Assembly (NCBI GenBank): GCA_015057625.1
Contig: SVDZ01000007.1
Location: 1 to 64,000 of the forward strand
From: Lachnospiraceae bacterium
Lineage (GTDB): Bacteria; Bacillota; Clostridia; Lachnospirales; Lachnospiraceae
DNA: 64,000 nucleotides
Reading direction: 5' to 3'
The notes under the pieces: model-generated
The model's input: only the letters and a program-made list of their open reading frames with translations
What the model was told of the DNA's origin: nothing
The model's database searches: none
Shown: piece after piece, positions 25,182-34,383 of the stretch
Layout: each line of letters begins with the position of its first letter
How positions within the stretch are numbered: the first letter of the stretch is position 1
Position numbers and translations under genes: made by a program

Positions 25182-27128
25182 TTATTCTCCTATCAAATAT
25201 CCTTTTCTTATAGATGTACTCTTTTTTTCTTCGTTATATTCAAGAGTAAATTCATCACCAACATTTTTCTTCATTAACTCATAGTATGTTTTATCTATTT
25301 CTGAGTCTGTTGAAAGAATAATAGTCTGCTCACCTGCATTTGGAAAATAAGTTTTTATCAATGCTGTTCTATGAAGCGAATCTAATCTTGATAACGGCGT
25401 ATCAATAATCACAGGTAACTTCTTTTTAGAACAAATTGCTAAAGCCCATAAAATTGAAATAACCATTAATTGTTGCTCGCCTGCTGATAACGAATCATTA
25501 GATACTTCGTTTCCTTCACTAGAAATATAAGAAATATTCAACGTTTCCGGATCCATCTTGATATAACTAATAAGGTTTTTCTTATTTGCAAGCTTCTTAT
25601 AGCATTTTGTAATTGTATCCGCCAAAACATTTGTTTTTCTTTTCTGCAATTCTATCTGATATTTTTCTATTATTCTCAATGCCATATTTGAGTATTTTAT
25701 TGTTCGATCTGTGCTATCCCTCAACTCAGCTGTTGATAAGTAAGACTCAACATATTTGCTGAATTCAGTTGTTGCCGTCATTGCTCTGGAATTTGCAGCA
25801 CTCCTCTTTTGTTCTAGTTCAGACATTTTAACCTGATTCTCAATTAATTTTTGTTCAGTAGTCTTAATTTTTTTATAAATCTCTTTTAATTCTTTATCAT
25901 TAATATCCAAAGAAAGATAACTATCAAATTCAGCTATCTTCTGCTCTTTTTTATCTTTATCAGCTAGTATATTTTTGGCATGTTCTTTTGTCTTATCCAA
26001 TTCACCTTCTACAAGATTGTTAATCTGAAATAAAGCTTGGTCTGATAATCCATACACAGGTGAAGTCTCCGTGTCTGTAAAATGATTTTTCACATATAAT
26101 AAAAACTCTTCACTTGACTTACTATCGCCATTGTAATCGTTCTTAAAATCTTCTATTAAATCATCTAATTGAACTACTGCTTCCTTCATTACTGTATCCA
26201 TATGCTCATCAGTTGCTTGTAGTTTTATATCTCTTATTAAATCCTTGACCAATACAAACGGTAACTCACGCGCCGCAATATCATATAATTCATTTCTTTC
26301 GGTTGTTAACTGAGAAATAAGATCGGCCCTATTCTGAAGAATCTCCTGCCTTGTTTCAACCGCTGCTCCTCCTTTAGCTGTATATAATTGGTGCAGTGAA
26401 TCTAACTTATCATTACATTCAACAATCTTATGAGCAAGTAATTCTATCTTTTCATCTATCTTAGCTAGCTCTGCTATAGCCTTTTCCTTCGCTTCTCTTA
26501 GTTCTTCAACCCCATCTGAAGTTTTGTTATTTTCCTCTTTTTTACTTACCTTTTTTAGATTTCTAAGAATATCATTCTCTAAAACGTCTAATACTGTTAT
26601 TCCAAGCATTGATCTTATGGCATTTTTCAGCTGAACATTTGCACCATCAACTGCCATTTCTGCAATTTTTTCTCCATCAAAAAAGAAAAAACTTGAAAGT
26701 GCACTAGGTAAAATACCCTCAATGAACATAGGCCAATTTTTTGCCAAGAAATCATTTTCTACTCCATCTTTCTGCACACGAATTTCTTCAACTGTTTTTC
26801 TGGTCAATATATCCCAACTTCTTGATATAGTATAAGTCTCATCCGTTTCTGTGTTTGTATTAAATTCTAATTCAACCTTACATGTTTTATCCGCTGCATC
26901 TTTGTTAACAAACGATCTTAAATATTGTAAATAAGACCTATGTTTACTTTCTGTATATGCAAAGGAATTTGATCCATATAAAGCTAGTAGAATAGCTTCA
27001 AGAAAAGTTGTTTTTCCTCTACCATTCATTCCTCCAACTAACGCAATTGGCTTTCTATTATTGAACTCAAATGTATTGTCTCCTGCATATACACCAAAAT
27101 TATGTAATTTTAATCTTTTGATAATCAT
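25182..27128 (-). CDS. dndD: DNA sulfur modification protein DndD (SMC-like ATPase)
   Basis: The 648 residues have an RecF/SMC-type ABC ATPase head. Walker A is GGMNGRGKTTFLEAILLALY (about 33-52), a long coiled coil fills roughly 190-480, the signature is SLSAGEQQLMVISILWAL and Walker B is KLPVIIDTPLSRLDSLH. LHNFGVYAG at residues 7-15 is the usual DndD start. DndD hydrolyses ATP and probably alters DNA structure during sulfur insertion. It is spaced 3 bp from dndC. All motifs are intact. Confidence 0.95.
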   Translation of the reverse strand: MIIKRLKLHNFGVYAGDNTFEFNNRKPIALVGGMNGRGKTTFLEAILLALYGSNSFAYTESKHRSYLQYLRSFVNKDAADKTCKVELEFNTNTETDETYTISRSWDILTRKTVEEIRVQKDGVENDFLAKNWPMFIEGILPSALSSFFFFDGEKIAEMAVDGANVQLKNAIRSMLGITVLDVLENDILRNLKKVSKKEENNKTSDGVEELREAKEKAIAELAKIDEKIELLAHKIVECNDKLDSLHQLYTAKGGAAVETRQEILQNRADLISQLTTERNELYDIAARELPFVLVKDLIRDIKLQATDEHMDTVMKEAVVQLDDLIEDFKNDYNGDSKSSEEFLLYVKNHFTDTETSPVYGLSDQALFQINNLVEGELDKTKEHAKNILADKDKKEQKIAEFDSYLSLDINDKELKEIYKKIKTTEQKLIENQVKMSELEQKRSAANSRAMTATTEFSKYVESYLSTAELRDSTDRTIKYSNMALRIIEKYQIELQKRKTNVLADTITKCYKKLANKKNLISYIKMDPETLNISYISSEGNEVSNDSLSAGEQQLMVISILWALAICSKKKLPVIIDTPLSRLDSLHRTALIKTYFPNAGEQTIILSTDSEIDKTYYELMKKNVGDEFTLEYNEEKKSTSIRKGYLIGE

Positions 27129-27131
27129 ATA

Positions 27132-28631
27132 TTATTCTTCCTCATCATCGTCAAACTCTGATCCTAATGGTTCATAATCTAAGAATTTTTCATTATATTT
27201 GCCACCATGTTCCTTTTTCCTAACCATCATATCAGAGTAATATTTGGTTGCATCTTCTTCATTTTTATAGCATGTTTTCCCAATTGTGGAATTAATATCT
27301 TCCAATATACTCTTTCTTTGATTTACACCTGCGGCTTTATTTTCGATGTCTACAAGAGTATACATCATTTCAAATGCCAATTCTTCGTCAGGATACATTT
27401 CCTCACATACATTTTTTAGTATTTTCCATTCTTCACTCTCAAAATTCTCATTATGTATCCACTCTGGATCTAAAAACTCTTTTCCTGTAACTTTCTCATA
27501 TATCTTTGGTAACGAGTCATCAAATTCATGCTTATCATTAACCCATATCCTACGTATAGCTTGTAATTCAGGTAACCTAATTAACTCCAAATCACAGAAT
27601 TCCTTTGGACCGGTTTCGTTTATCTCTTTTTGGATAACTAAAAGTTTCTCTAACCATTGCTCACGCACTTCTTTTTTATATGGACCGTGAAATAATTTAC
27701 CATAATTTCCCTGCAAGTTTCCCTTCATACGACGAAAACTTCTGCGTTCTCTATCACCGTCTTCACTACCGAATTCATTTCTAAATTCGAGTAATACACT
27801 CATCCATTCTTTTTCTTGGTCATTAGCTATCATGGCTTCCATAGACTTATCTTTTTCAACCATTGTACATACCCAACATCCAAATCTACTTTTTCCACAT
27901 GACTGTGTTGATTTATCAATTTGTAGAGGACATTCATTATCTGCTGTAGCACCTCTATACATTGTCATAAGATCTGTATTTGAATAGCCCCAAGGATTTT
28001 TATACTGAAGTAAAAAAGTCCACACATCATCATCTGACCAATCTTCCATAGGAGAAAAAACTAATTCATTGGCCAATGTTGGATTTGGACTTAATAAATC
28101 TCTTACTCTTTTCTTCTCAAGATTAGTCATCGTTCTATTTCTTCTAGAACTTTCCTGCTTTCTTGTACCTAATACAAGTATGATTTCTCCATGTTCTGCA
28201 ATTTTGTTTTTGATAAAATTATTAACTGGTTTTATTTTAAGTCTATCTGTACACCATCGGTATTTCATTCTTGGGAATGGATATCCCCTACCAATTAAAT
28301 TAACCCAAAATGTATTATCATAATCAGGAATTAACCTTTCTGGAATGAAAGGCAAGCATTTTTTTTCAGCCTCAATTTTCATCTTCTCCAACGATTTTTC
28401 AACCCATTTAGACACTACAGGTGACTCTACCAACGTGTCTGTGTTCATAATATGAACAGGCTTAGTTCGTTCCTCTGCTGGCAATTTTTCCAATGCCATC
28501 CATACTAACTGAACTGCAGCCGTGCTATCTTTTCCGCCCGAATATCCTACCATCCAAGGAATATCATCTGCTTTATATAAATTTTGAATTGTAACTAATA
28601 GTCCATCTATCAACTCTTTTGTGATTGCCAT
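27132..28631 (-). CDS. dndC: DNA sulfur modification protein DndC (PAPS reductase-like)
   Basis: The 499 residues carry an ATP pyrophosphatase-type P-loop VGYSGGKDSTAAVQL (about 28-42) and the PAPS-reductase core. The [4Fe-4S] ligands are present: ECPLQIDKSTQSCGKSRFGC and WVCTMVEK, i.e. the C...C..C..C set. A VLGTRKQESSRRNRTM substrate loop also fits DndC. The protein activates the DNA backbone and accepts sulfur from DndA. It is the key enzyme of the phosphorothioate pathway. Its neighbours are dndB (2 bp) and dndD (3 bp). Confidence 0.95.
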   Translation of the reverse strand: MAITKELIDGLLVTIQNLYKADDIPWMVGYSGGKDSTAAVQLVWMALEKLPAEERTKPVHIMNTDTLVESPVVSKWVEKSLEKMKIEAEKKCLPFIPERLIPDYDNTFWVNLIGRGYPFPRMKYRWCTDRLKIKPVNNFIKNKIAEHGEIILVLGTRKQESSRRNRTMTNLEKKRVRDLLSPNPTLANELVFSPMEDWSDDDVWTFLLQYKNPWGYSNTDLMTMYRGATADNECPLQIDKSTQSCGKSRFGCWVCTMVEKDKSMEAMIANDQEKEWMSVLLEFRNEFGSEDGDRERRSFRRMKGNLQGNYGKLFHGPYKKEVREQWLEKLLVIQKEINETGPKEFCDLELIRLPELQAIRRIWVNDKHEFDDSLPKIYEKVTGKEFLDPEWIHNENFESEEWKILKNVCEEMYPDEELAFEMMYTLVDIENKAAGVNQRKSILEDINSTIGKTCYKNEEDATKYYSDMMVRKKEHGGKYNEKFLDYEPLGSEFDDDEEE

Positions 28632-28633
28632 TT

Positions 28634-29713
28634 TTATCCTCTACTCTTATCTTTTTTTAATTTTTCCTCTGCTAATTTCTCTTCATTCGAAAGTGGAATC
28701 CCTATTTTTTTCTTAATTTCATTTGAAATTAACAATCCAGCTTTTTTATTTGTTATTATTCTTCCATTCTTTCCAATAGCTCGCAAATACCAGTTCTTGG
28801 AACTTCTACTCCAATTTATTTTCTCTATATCCTTAATATATTTTTCACAATCAATATTATTAGTGTAAAAATAATTTCCAAGTCTTCCAAAAGCCTGAAT
28901 AACTATGCTTTGTGTTGCAATAAAGTTTTCTCTTAGATCTACTTTTGTAATCTCTCCATTCTGAAGTTCTTGCCACAGTCTCATATGTTTTACAACTGAC
29001 TCCCAGTATTTCTGTAAGAAATTTTCAAGATTGTCCATAGAATTTCTTCCTACAATGATTTTATTAGCTGTATAAAAGGTATTTAGTGTAAACAAACTTG
29101 AAGAATACTTGCCAAGTATATCTTTTTCCTTGTCAGTATAAGTGTTCAAAAAATCAATATTCCAAATTACGTTTCTTGTAGCAACAGCCATATCATCTCT
29201 AGAATCATACAATTCAGATATTGAATTTGATGTCTTAACAGCATTCTTATTTAAATCGGTAAAAATCTGTTGACTCCTTTTCAGCCCGTAATCCGAATAA
29301 AATACAATAGATATCGTTTCATTCTCAAGTGATGGTTCTTCTTTTATTGCTGCAAGAATTGCTGATTTTCTATGCTGACCATCATTTATTAAAAAATGTG
29401 CATCCATGGACACTTCCAATATCCCTGTATCAGAATTATTCTCGTTCGCTTTAAAATCGAATTCCCCATCTATTGATGCAGCCAACGCTGAAAAAACATA
29501 ATTTTCTCTATTATCTAAAATATATTTACTAATAATTGGAATTCTACTTTCGTTTATTTTTCTTTGTGCTCTATACTCTGGTAGTACATATTCCTCATCA
29601 TCTGATGGAAATAATTTTGATAACATTTTTAACGGAACCATTGCAATATAATACTCAGCTCCTGCCTGTATGCCTCTAACTACCGGAAATCTATATACAT
29701 AATCCATAATCAC
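28634..29713 (-). CDS. dndB: DNA sulfur modification regulator DndB
   Basis: The 359 residues contain the DGQHR motif: DAHFLINDGQHRKSAILAAI (about 108-127), with RIPIISKYILDNRENYVFSA before it and SQQIFTDLNKNAVKTSNSIS after it. DndB is known in other bacteria as a negative regulator of dnd transcription. Here it is the first gene after a strong promoter covered by a long palindrome (29722-29776), a likely DndB target. GAGGTGAT lies before the ATG. Confidence 0.92.
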   Translation of the reverse strand: MIMDYVYRFPVVRGIQAGAEYYIAMVPLKMLSKLFPSDDEEYVLPEYRAQRKINESRIPIISKYILDNRENYVFSALAASIDGEFDFKANENNSDTGILEVSMDAHFLINDGQHRKSAILAAIKEEPSLENETISIVFYSDYGLKRSQQIFTDLNKNAVKTSNSISELYDSRDDMAVATRNVIWNIDFLNTYTDKEKDILGKYSSSLFTLNTFYTANKIIVGRNSMDNLENFLQKYWESVVKHMRLWQELQNGEITKVDLRENFIATQSIVIQAFGRLGNYFYTNNIDCEKYIKDIEKINWSRSSKNWYLRAIGKNGRIITNKKAGLLISNEIKKKIGIPLSNEEKLAEEKLKKDKSRG

Positions 29714-29721
29714 CTCATCAA

Positions 29722-29759
29722 AAAAGATATACTTAAGTATCTACTTAAGTATATCTTTT
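29722..29759. promoter_or_regulatory. Perfect 18-bp-arm palindrome, candidate DndB operator or attenuator
   Basis: AAAAGATATACTTAAGTA and its exact inverse flank a 2-bp centre. It covers the -10 of the dnd promoter and reaches towards the dndB RBS. On the minus strand it ends in a T-run, so it may also partly terminate transcription arriving from the upstream interference genes. Confidence 0.7.
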
Positions 29760-29776
29760 CGTGTAGACTATGTCAA
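29748..29776 (-). promoter_or_regulatory. Consensus promoter in front of dndB
   Basis: TTGACA (29771-29776) and TATACT (29748-29753) are separated by exactly 17 bp. The -35 matches the consensus fully and the -10 in five of six bases. It allows dndBCDEA expression independent of the long transcript from 46.8 kb. Confidence 0.8.
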
Positions 29777-29783
29777 ATCAACA

Positions 29784-30470
29784 TTATATTTTTTTAAACT
29801 CTATAACAAAATTATCACCCAGTTTTTCTTCATTAATCCACTCAATAATGCTTGGAGTAATATCTACCACTTTTGCCTTTTTTCTAGTAACTGCAATAAC
29901 AAAGTTTTTGATTTCTTCTGTCAAATTTAACTCTTCTTCAATTTTATCCACTTCATCAATGCTCATTTTTAACCAATCTAATCTGGTTTGATTTCCATCA
30001 TCTTTTAAAGACAATCCTGTCCATTCACTCGCATTAGCAATTCTATTTTTTATCATTGATAACTTATTCTGATCCTGAACTAATGACCCGACTGTGGCTA
30101 TTTTTGATCTTACCGGAGACGATATTCTAAGATAATAATCTTTCCATTCCCTTGTAAGGCTCGGATTAAATTTTCTATTAATTTGCTGCTTTACTTCTTT
30201 TAACTCCTCCTCATCAACTGCTCCTGCTGCAACCACATCTTCAAGTCTATTTGCTATATCAGTTGCATGTTCTATGCTATCATCGGACAAATCAAACGAA
30301 AGCAGACTATGAGCGAGTGAAACAGTTTTTATAGACCTCCAAAAATCAGCTACTATTGCAGAATAATCTGCATCATTTTGATTTTTCTTCTCAGCATCTT
30401 GAACAGCACTTTCTACTTTATCTAATCGCTTGAGGTCTTTGATACTTTTTTGAATTTCTTCAATTAACAT
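29784..30470 (-). CDS. Unknown helical protein between the interference ATPase and dndB
   Basis: This all-helical soluble protein has 228 residues (IQKSIKDLKRLDKVESAVQD at the start, YYLRISSPVRSKIATVGSLV in the middle). No family is recognised. It follows the 1037-residue ATPase by 1 bp and is therefore part of the interference unit, not of the dnd genes, from which the promoter/palindrome separates it. It probably forms a complex with that ATPase (inference). Confidence 0.5.
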   Translation of the reverse strand: MLIEEIQKSIKDLKRLDKVESAVQDAEKKNQNDADYSAIVADFWRSIKTVSLAHSLLSFDLSDDSIEHATDIANRLEDVVAAGAVDEEELKEVKQQINRKFNPSLTREWKDYYLRISSPVRSKIATVGSLVQDQNKLSMIKNRIANASEWTGLSLKDDGNQTRLDWLKMSIDEVDKIEEELNLTEEIKNFVIAVTRKKAKVVDITPSIIEWINEEKLGDNFVIEFKKI

Positions 30471-30471
30471 A

Positions 30472-33400
30472 TTATTTCACCTCCTCTATTATTGTTTTAC
30501 ATTCGTCCAACAATTCTTTCGTCTCACAATAATCATCATTCTCATCATCATTATCCGAATTTCCAATGCTTTCTCTCATTCTCAACTCGATTTCCGCTGT
30601 TGTTTGTATAATATCATTTCCAACAGTTTCAAGAAGTCTAGCGAAATCACTTAGGCCTTTTATCGGGTCCTTACTTAGTCTAAGCAACGCTTCAACTGGT
30701 TCTGATATTTCTTCAACTTGCATAGCCACATTTAGTGAACTTAGGATATTACTAGCATTTTTATTACAAGAATTTATCAATCCATTGTCCATATGAATTG
30801 CAGCACTAATATGGCTTTTTTGTGCTTGATTATAAAAACTCTTTATAAATGTTATGATTTCTTTGATATCATCTTCGTCTTCAATATCATCTAAATCTAT
30901 ATATTTAGATATAATTGCAACTTTTTCGGCTAATAATTGTTTTTCATCATCCACTACAGTATCAATTTTCTCTAATATTTTTTTCAAATACTCACTTGAA
31001 ATTCTTCTTTTTCTAAATGGATCATCTAACTGTAATTGCTCTTCAGTATATACTAATCCATTATTAATGACTTTTCTTACAGCTTTATTAAAGGAAACGA
31101 AGTCATATTCATAATTAGTAGAAGACTTTACATTACCCTGCGGAAGATTGTAGTACTGTAGCACAGTCATCCTATTTTCGTTTCCCTCTGAACCACTAAT
31201 CATCTTTTTTAAGTCATTCCACGTTTTTACATGACCATTTTCTTCAGAAGTGGGTTCGTTCTTCCTTAAAAGTATTTCTGGGGATAAATTCTGGGCTTTC
31301 TGAAAATTGCTACAATATCCATTTAATATTAATCTATAATACTCTGCCGCCGTTGCAAATGTGAAATATTCTATTTTTTTTCCTTCATAATATAGAATTG
31401 CATCCACTATTTGAGGTTTTATCTTTTCGGTCCAGCACTGTATCCTGTACAAATAATCCGTTGCCCCTGGAAAATCCCATGATTTTTTCCCAATCTCTTC
31501 CCACCGCAAAAAACCTTCAATTATTTTTCTTGATTCTATCGATGCAGGTAGTTCTATTGCCGAATCACTTTGCATTGTTTGTCTCTCAAAACTCACCAAA
31601 AATTTATTTTTAGTATCACGTCTCTTCGATACTGCATCACTTGACACTCCTTCAGATGTCCAATCAATCACTTCATAAAGATAGTCATTAATGTTCTTTC
31701 TAACATCATTTAAAGGTCTAACGCTCTTAGTTGTAGCTCCAATACTTAGCTTATAATCTTTATTTTCAATCCACTTATCAACTTCCTTAAGTGCCAATAC
31801 AACTTTTTCGTTCTCAACACGCTGTACTTCACTGTTCTTTTTAGTAGTTTTAAGTTTATCATCTTTAGATAAAACCTGTTCAATATCTACACTCTTTGGC
31901 TTTTCAATAATCTTTCCATCTATTATTGGTAATCCTAATTCTTTATAAATATTTTCAGGCAACCCTGCAATATATTTTTTTCCATTTTCATTATATATTA
32001 CATCTTTACCATTTCCCCATATATACATGAACTGAACTAATCGTATTTTTATGTCATCACTCAAATCTGGTCTATTGTAAATTACATTTTGCAATTTAGG
32101 ATCATATCCTTCAAGAGTATTACGCTTTTTAGGATAATTCTGCAAATCTTCAATTGCATCTTTAACATATGGTTCAATAATGTTTCGCATTAATGCTCTA
32201 GGATTTCTTTGTGTTACGCTTTGACGCTGATATAAGAATCTAATTGCATTTTTAGTAAATGGGAATAAATTTATACTTTTGTCTCCAATTTCGTATTCAT
32301 CCCAACCTTCACCTATAGTAACTTGATGTATAGGATAAGCATTCTTTTCAGCATGTGCATCAATCCAATCGTTAATCACATTTGTTTCTAGAGAAACTGT
32401 ATTCAAATATCTGGCAAAAAATTCAACAAGTCCCTCATAGTCTCCGTCATACATATCGTCAGGTACATTGACAAACTGTTTGATTCTACCTTTTGTATTA
32501 CTTCTGATACTATCTATATAATAACCGTCTGCAACTCCAACAATGGCTGTTATTCTACATAATTCTTTATCTGAATAACCTTTCCTATTCCTTAACAATG
32601 CATCCAAAAGTGAATTGTCAACACCTGAAGCTGCTGTAATATCCTCTATCAATATTGTTAATGAGCACCCTTTTTTAAACAACTCGTGTCTAACATCATC
32701 GATAACCTGACTCAAATCTCCCGGTTCTAATCCAGTACATCTTTGTATAACTCTCTCTCTAAACTTATTAACATACGAAGTGATCTTCAAAACAAACTCT
32801 TTATTATCAAGTAATTTATCCGCAATCTTACGTGCTTTTTCATCTGCTCCATTGCTAATCAATTCCGTTCTAAAAGCTGAATCTATTTCAAAGTCCTCTT
32901 CTTCATACTTAGCAACCTTATCATTTACCTCAAGCGTCTTATTTTCAGCTATTTTCATATAAATACGATCTATAGGTCCCGATTCGTTCATTAATCTTTC
33001 TTTGAAAGATGCATTTTGCAACAGCGCAACCAAATGCCTTCTATCAACATTACTAATAATTCTTCCCTCATCAGTTCCAGCGCCACCATCATCACTATCA
33101 ATAAGATTTACAAAAGAATAGTATATTGTATTTTTTAATTCAATTTCTGGGATTGTTGTTGATGCAGAAGCCATTTTTTTATATAGTTCTTTATTTGGCA
33201 TATTCTCAACAACTGGATGATTAATTAACTGTCTAATCGTTCCCTTTAATGTATTATCTGCTCTTCTAATAGGTATAACAATTTCATCATCTTCTTTACT
33301 AATTTCTAACATGGTGCTAATCCATCTAATTAAATGTGACTTTCCTGCGCCACTAGCACCTTTAACTAAAATAAATTGATCATCATTTTTTTCAGAAAAT

Positions 33401-33585
33401 ATAGTCTCAAATATTCTATCTTCCGACACAGGATGTTTTTTATCTTGCTCTGTCAATTCAGCATGATCAGTATAATATAATGTTCTCATAGGGACATGCT
33501 TTGCCAAAAAGTCACCTTTAGAATTATCGATAACATCCGGGAGAAAAACTTCTTTATATCTTTTTTTTGCAATTTCTAAATTCAT
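30472..33585 (-). CDS. Large P-loop ATPase (DpdH/Pbe-type)
   Basis: The 1037 residues carry an N-terminal AAA-type module. Walker A is FILVKGASGAGKSHLIRWIS (about 72-91), Walker B-like LTILIEDITAASGVDNSLLD (about 300-320) and an arginine-containing RNPRALMRNI (about 450). The C-terminal half is helical and unassigned. Size, position and the three partner genes upstream match DpdH of the 7-deazaguanine systems and, by the same layout, one of the PbeABCD proteins. It shares a base with the upstream 262-residue gene. Role: energy-driven part of the phage-blocking complex (inference from family). Confidence 0.65.
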   Translation of the reverse strand: MNLEIAKKRYKEVFLPDVIDNSKGDFLAKHVPMRTLYYTDHAELTEQDKKHPVSEDRIFETIFSEKNDDQFILVKGASGAGKSHLIRWISTMLEISKEDDEIVIPIRRADNTLKGTIRQLINHPVVENMPNKELYKKMASASTTIPEIELKNTIYYSFVNLIDSDDGGAGTDEGRIISNVDRRHLVALLQNASFKERLMNESGPIDRIYMKIAENKTLEVNDKVAKYEEEDFEIDSAFRTELISNGADEKARKIADKLLDNKEFVLKITSYVNKFRERVIQRCTGLEPGDLSQVIDDVRHELFKKGCSLTILIEDITAASGVDNSLLDALLRNRKGYSDKELCRITAIVGVADGYYIDSIRSNTKGRIKQFVNVPDDMYDGDYEGLVEFFARYLNTVSLETNVINDWIDAHAEKNAYPIHQVTIGEGWDEYEIGDKSINLFPFTKNAIRFLYQRQSVTQRNPRALMRNIIEPYVKDAIEDLQNYPKKRNTLEGYDPKLQNVIYNRPDLSDDIKIRLVQFMYIWGNGKDVIYNENGKKYIAGLPENIYKELGLPIIDGKIIEKPKSVDIEQVLSKDDKLKTTKKNSEVQRVENEKVVLALKEVDKWIENKDYKLSIGATTKSVRPLNDVRKNINDYLYEVIDWTSEGVSSDAVSKRRDTKNKFLVSFERQTMQSDSAIELPASIESRKIIEGFLRWEEIGKKSWDFPGATDYLYRIQCWTEKIKPQIVDAILYYEGKKIEYFTFATAAEYYRLILNGYCSNFQKAQNLSPEILLRKNEPTSEENGHVKTWNDLKKMISGSEGNENRMTVLQYYNLPQGNVKSSTNYEYDFVSFNKAVRKVINNGLVYTEEQLQLDDPFRKRRISSEYLKKILEKIDTVVDDEKQLLAEKVAIISKYIDLDDIEDEDDIKEIITFIKSFYNQAQKSHISAAIHMDNGLINSCNKNASNILSSLNVAMQVEEISEPVEALLRLSKDPIKGLSDFARLLETVGNDIIQTTAEIELRMRESIGNSDNDDENDDYCETKELLDECKTIIEEVK

Positions 33586-34373
33586 TATTTAACCCCCTTT
33601 ACTATAATTGATGCAATCTGATCATTAAATGCTTCGTTTGAAGGAAATAAAATCCATCTATTTTTGGCATCACTACTATACTTCAATTCAATCTCTCCAT
33701 TGTCATGTAATTCTCTTAATGCACTTGATAAAGCAAGATTCATATTTCTTTCAGGTTGCATATTGCTTGTCAACATCTTCCCATATTTACCAAGCATTGC
33801 CATAAATTCATCTATTGCTATTTCTTTATTTTTTTCTATATTTAAAATTTTTAAAATATTTTTAACATAAATATATGCATTCGGTAAGAACGCCATGCCA
33901 TTAACGTAACCTAAGCCTATGAACGGAGCCCAAAATCTCCAACCTCTAGCCATAGGTGCCGTAATTTGCTTTCCAATTTGATTTGACAAAAGATTCAATA
34001 AATCTGTATCTGCAACACTTCGATATTTATATATTTCTTCATTTAAATTTACTATAATATTTGTGACTTCATAAAATTGCTCTCCCTCAAAACTATCCAT
34101 TTTTGAAATAACATATTTCTTAAAATCCTCAATTCCCTTTATTTCTTCTTTTGGAATTAACGGAATAACAATATTATCTTGTATTTCCACTAGCCCCAAT
34201 TCGGTTGCCGCCTTAAATATTGCTGCAAAATACGAATTTCCTTCATATATTCCTTCAGGTTCAATACATTTTTGAACTTCGGCTCTAGTAATTTCTTTTT
34301 TACTCACTACAATCTTATATAAAGAATATACTCTAGCAGGTATCGCTTCTGTTACCATATTTCCTACAAACAT
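33585..34373 (-). CDS. DpdG/Pbe-type protein
   Basis: The 262-residue soluble protein has winged-helix-like parts at both ends (ARVYSLYKIVVSKKEITRAE and LALSSALRELHDNGEIELKY) and GWRFWAPFIGLGYVNGMAFL in the centre. This profile (length, central RFWAP.LG) fits DpdG. It lies between the RecQ-like helicase and the large ATPase, as in dpd loci. Function unknown; DNA binding is plausible. The ORF start has no strong alternative. Confidence 0.55.
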   Translation of the reverse strand: MFVGNMVTEAIPARVYSLYKIVVSKKEITRAEVQKCIEPEGIYEGNSYFAAIFKAATELGLVEIQDNIVIPLIPKEEIKGIEDFKKYVISKMDSFEGEQFYEVTNIIVNLNEEIYKYRSVADTDLLNLLSNQIGKQITAPMARGWRFWAPFIGLGYVNGMAFLPNAYIYVKNILKILNIEKNKEIAIDEFMAMLGKYGKMLTSNMQPERNMNLALSSALRELHDNGEIELKYSSDAKNRWILFPSNEAFNDQIASIIVKGVK

Positions 34374-34383
34374 TATTTTCCTC

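Noticed and set aside
30472..34373. DptF/DptG-type restriction proteins
   Set aside because: Size and order fit a Dpd/Pbe-type set better; I could not find DptH-like HerA motifs or a DptF-type gene.
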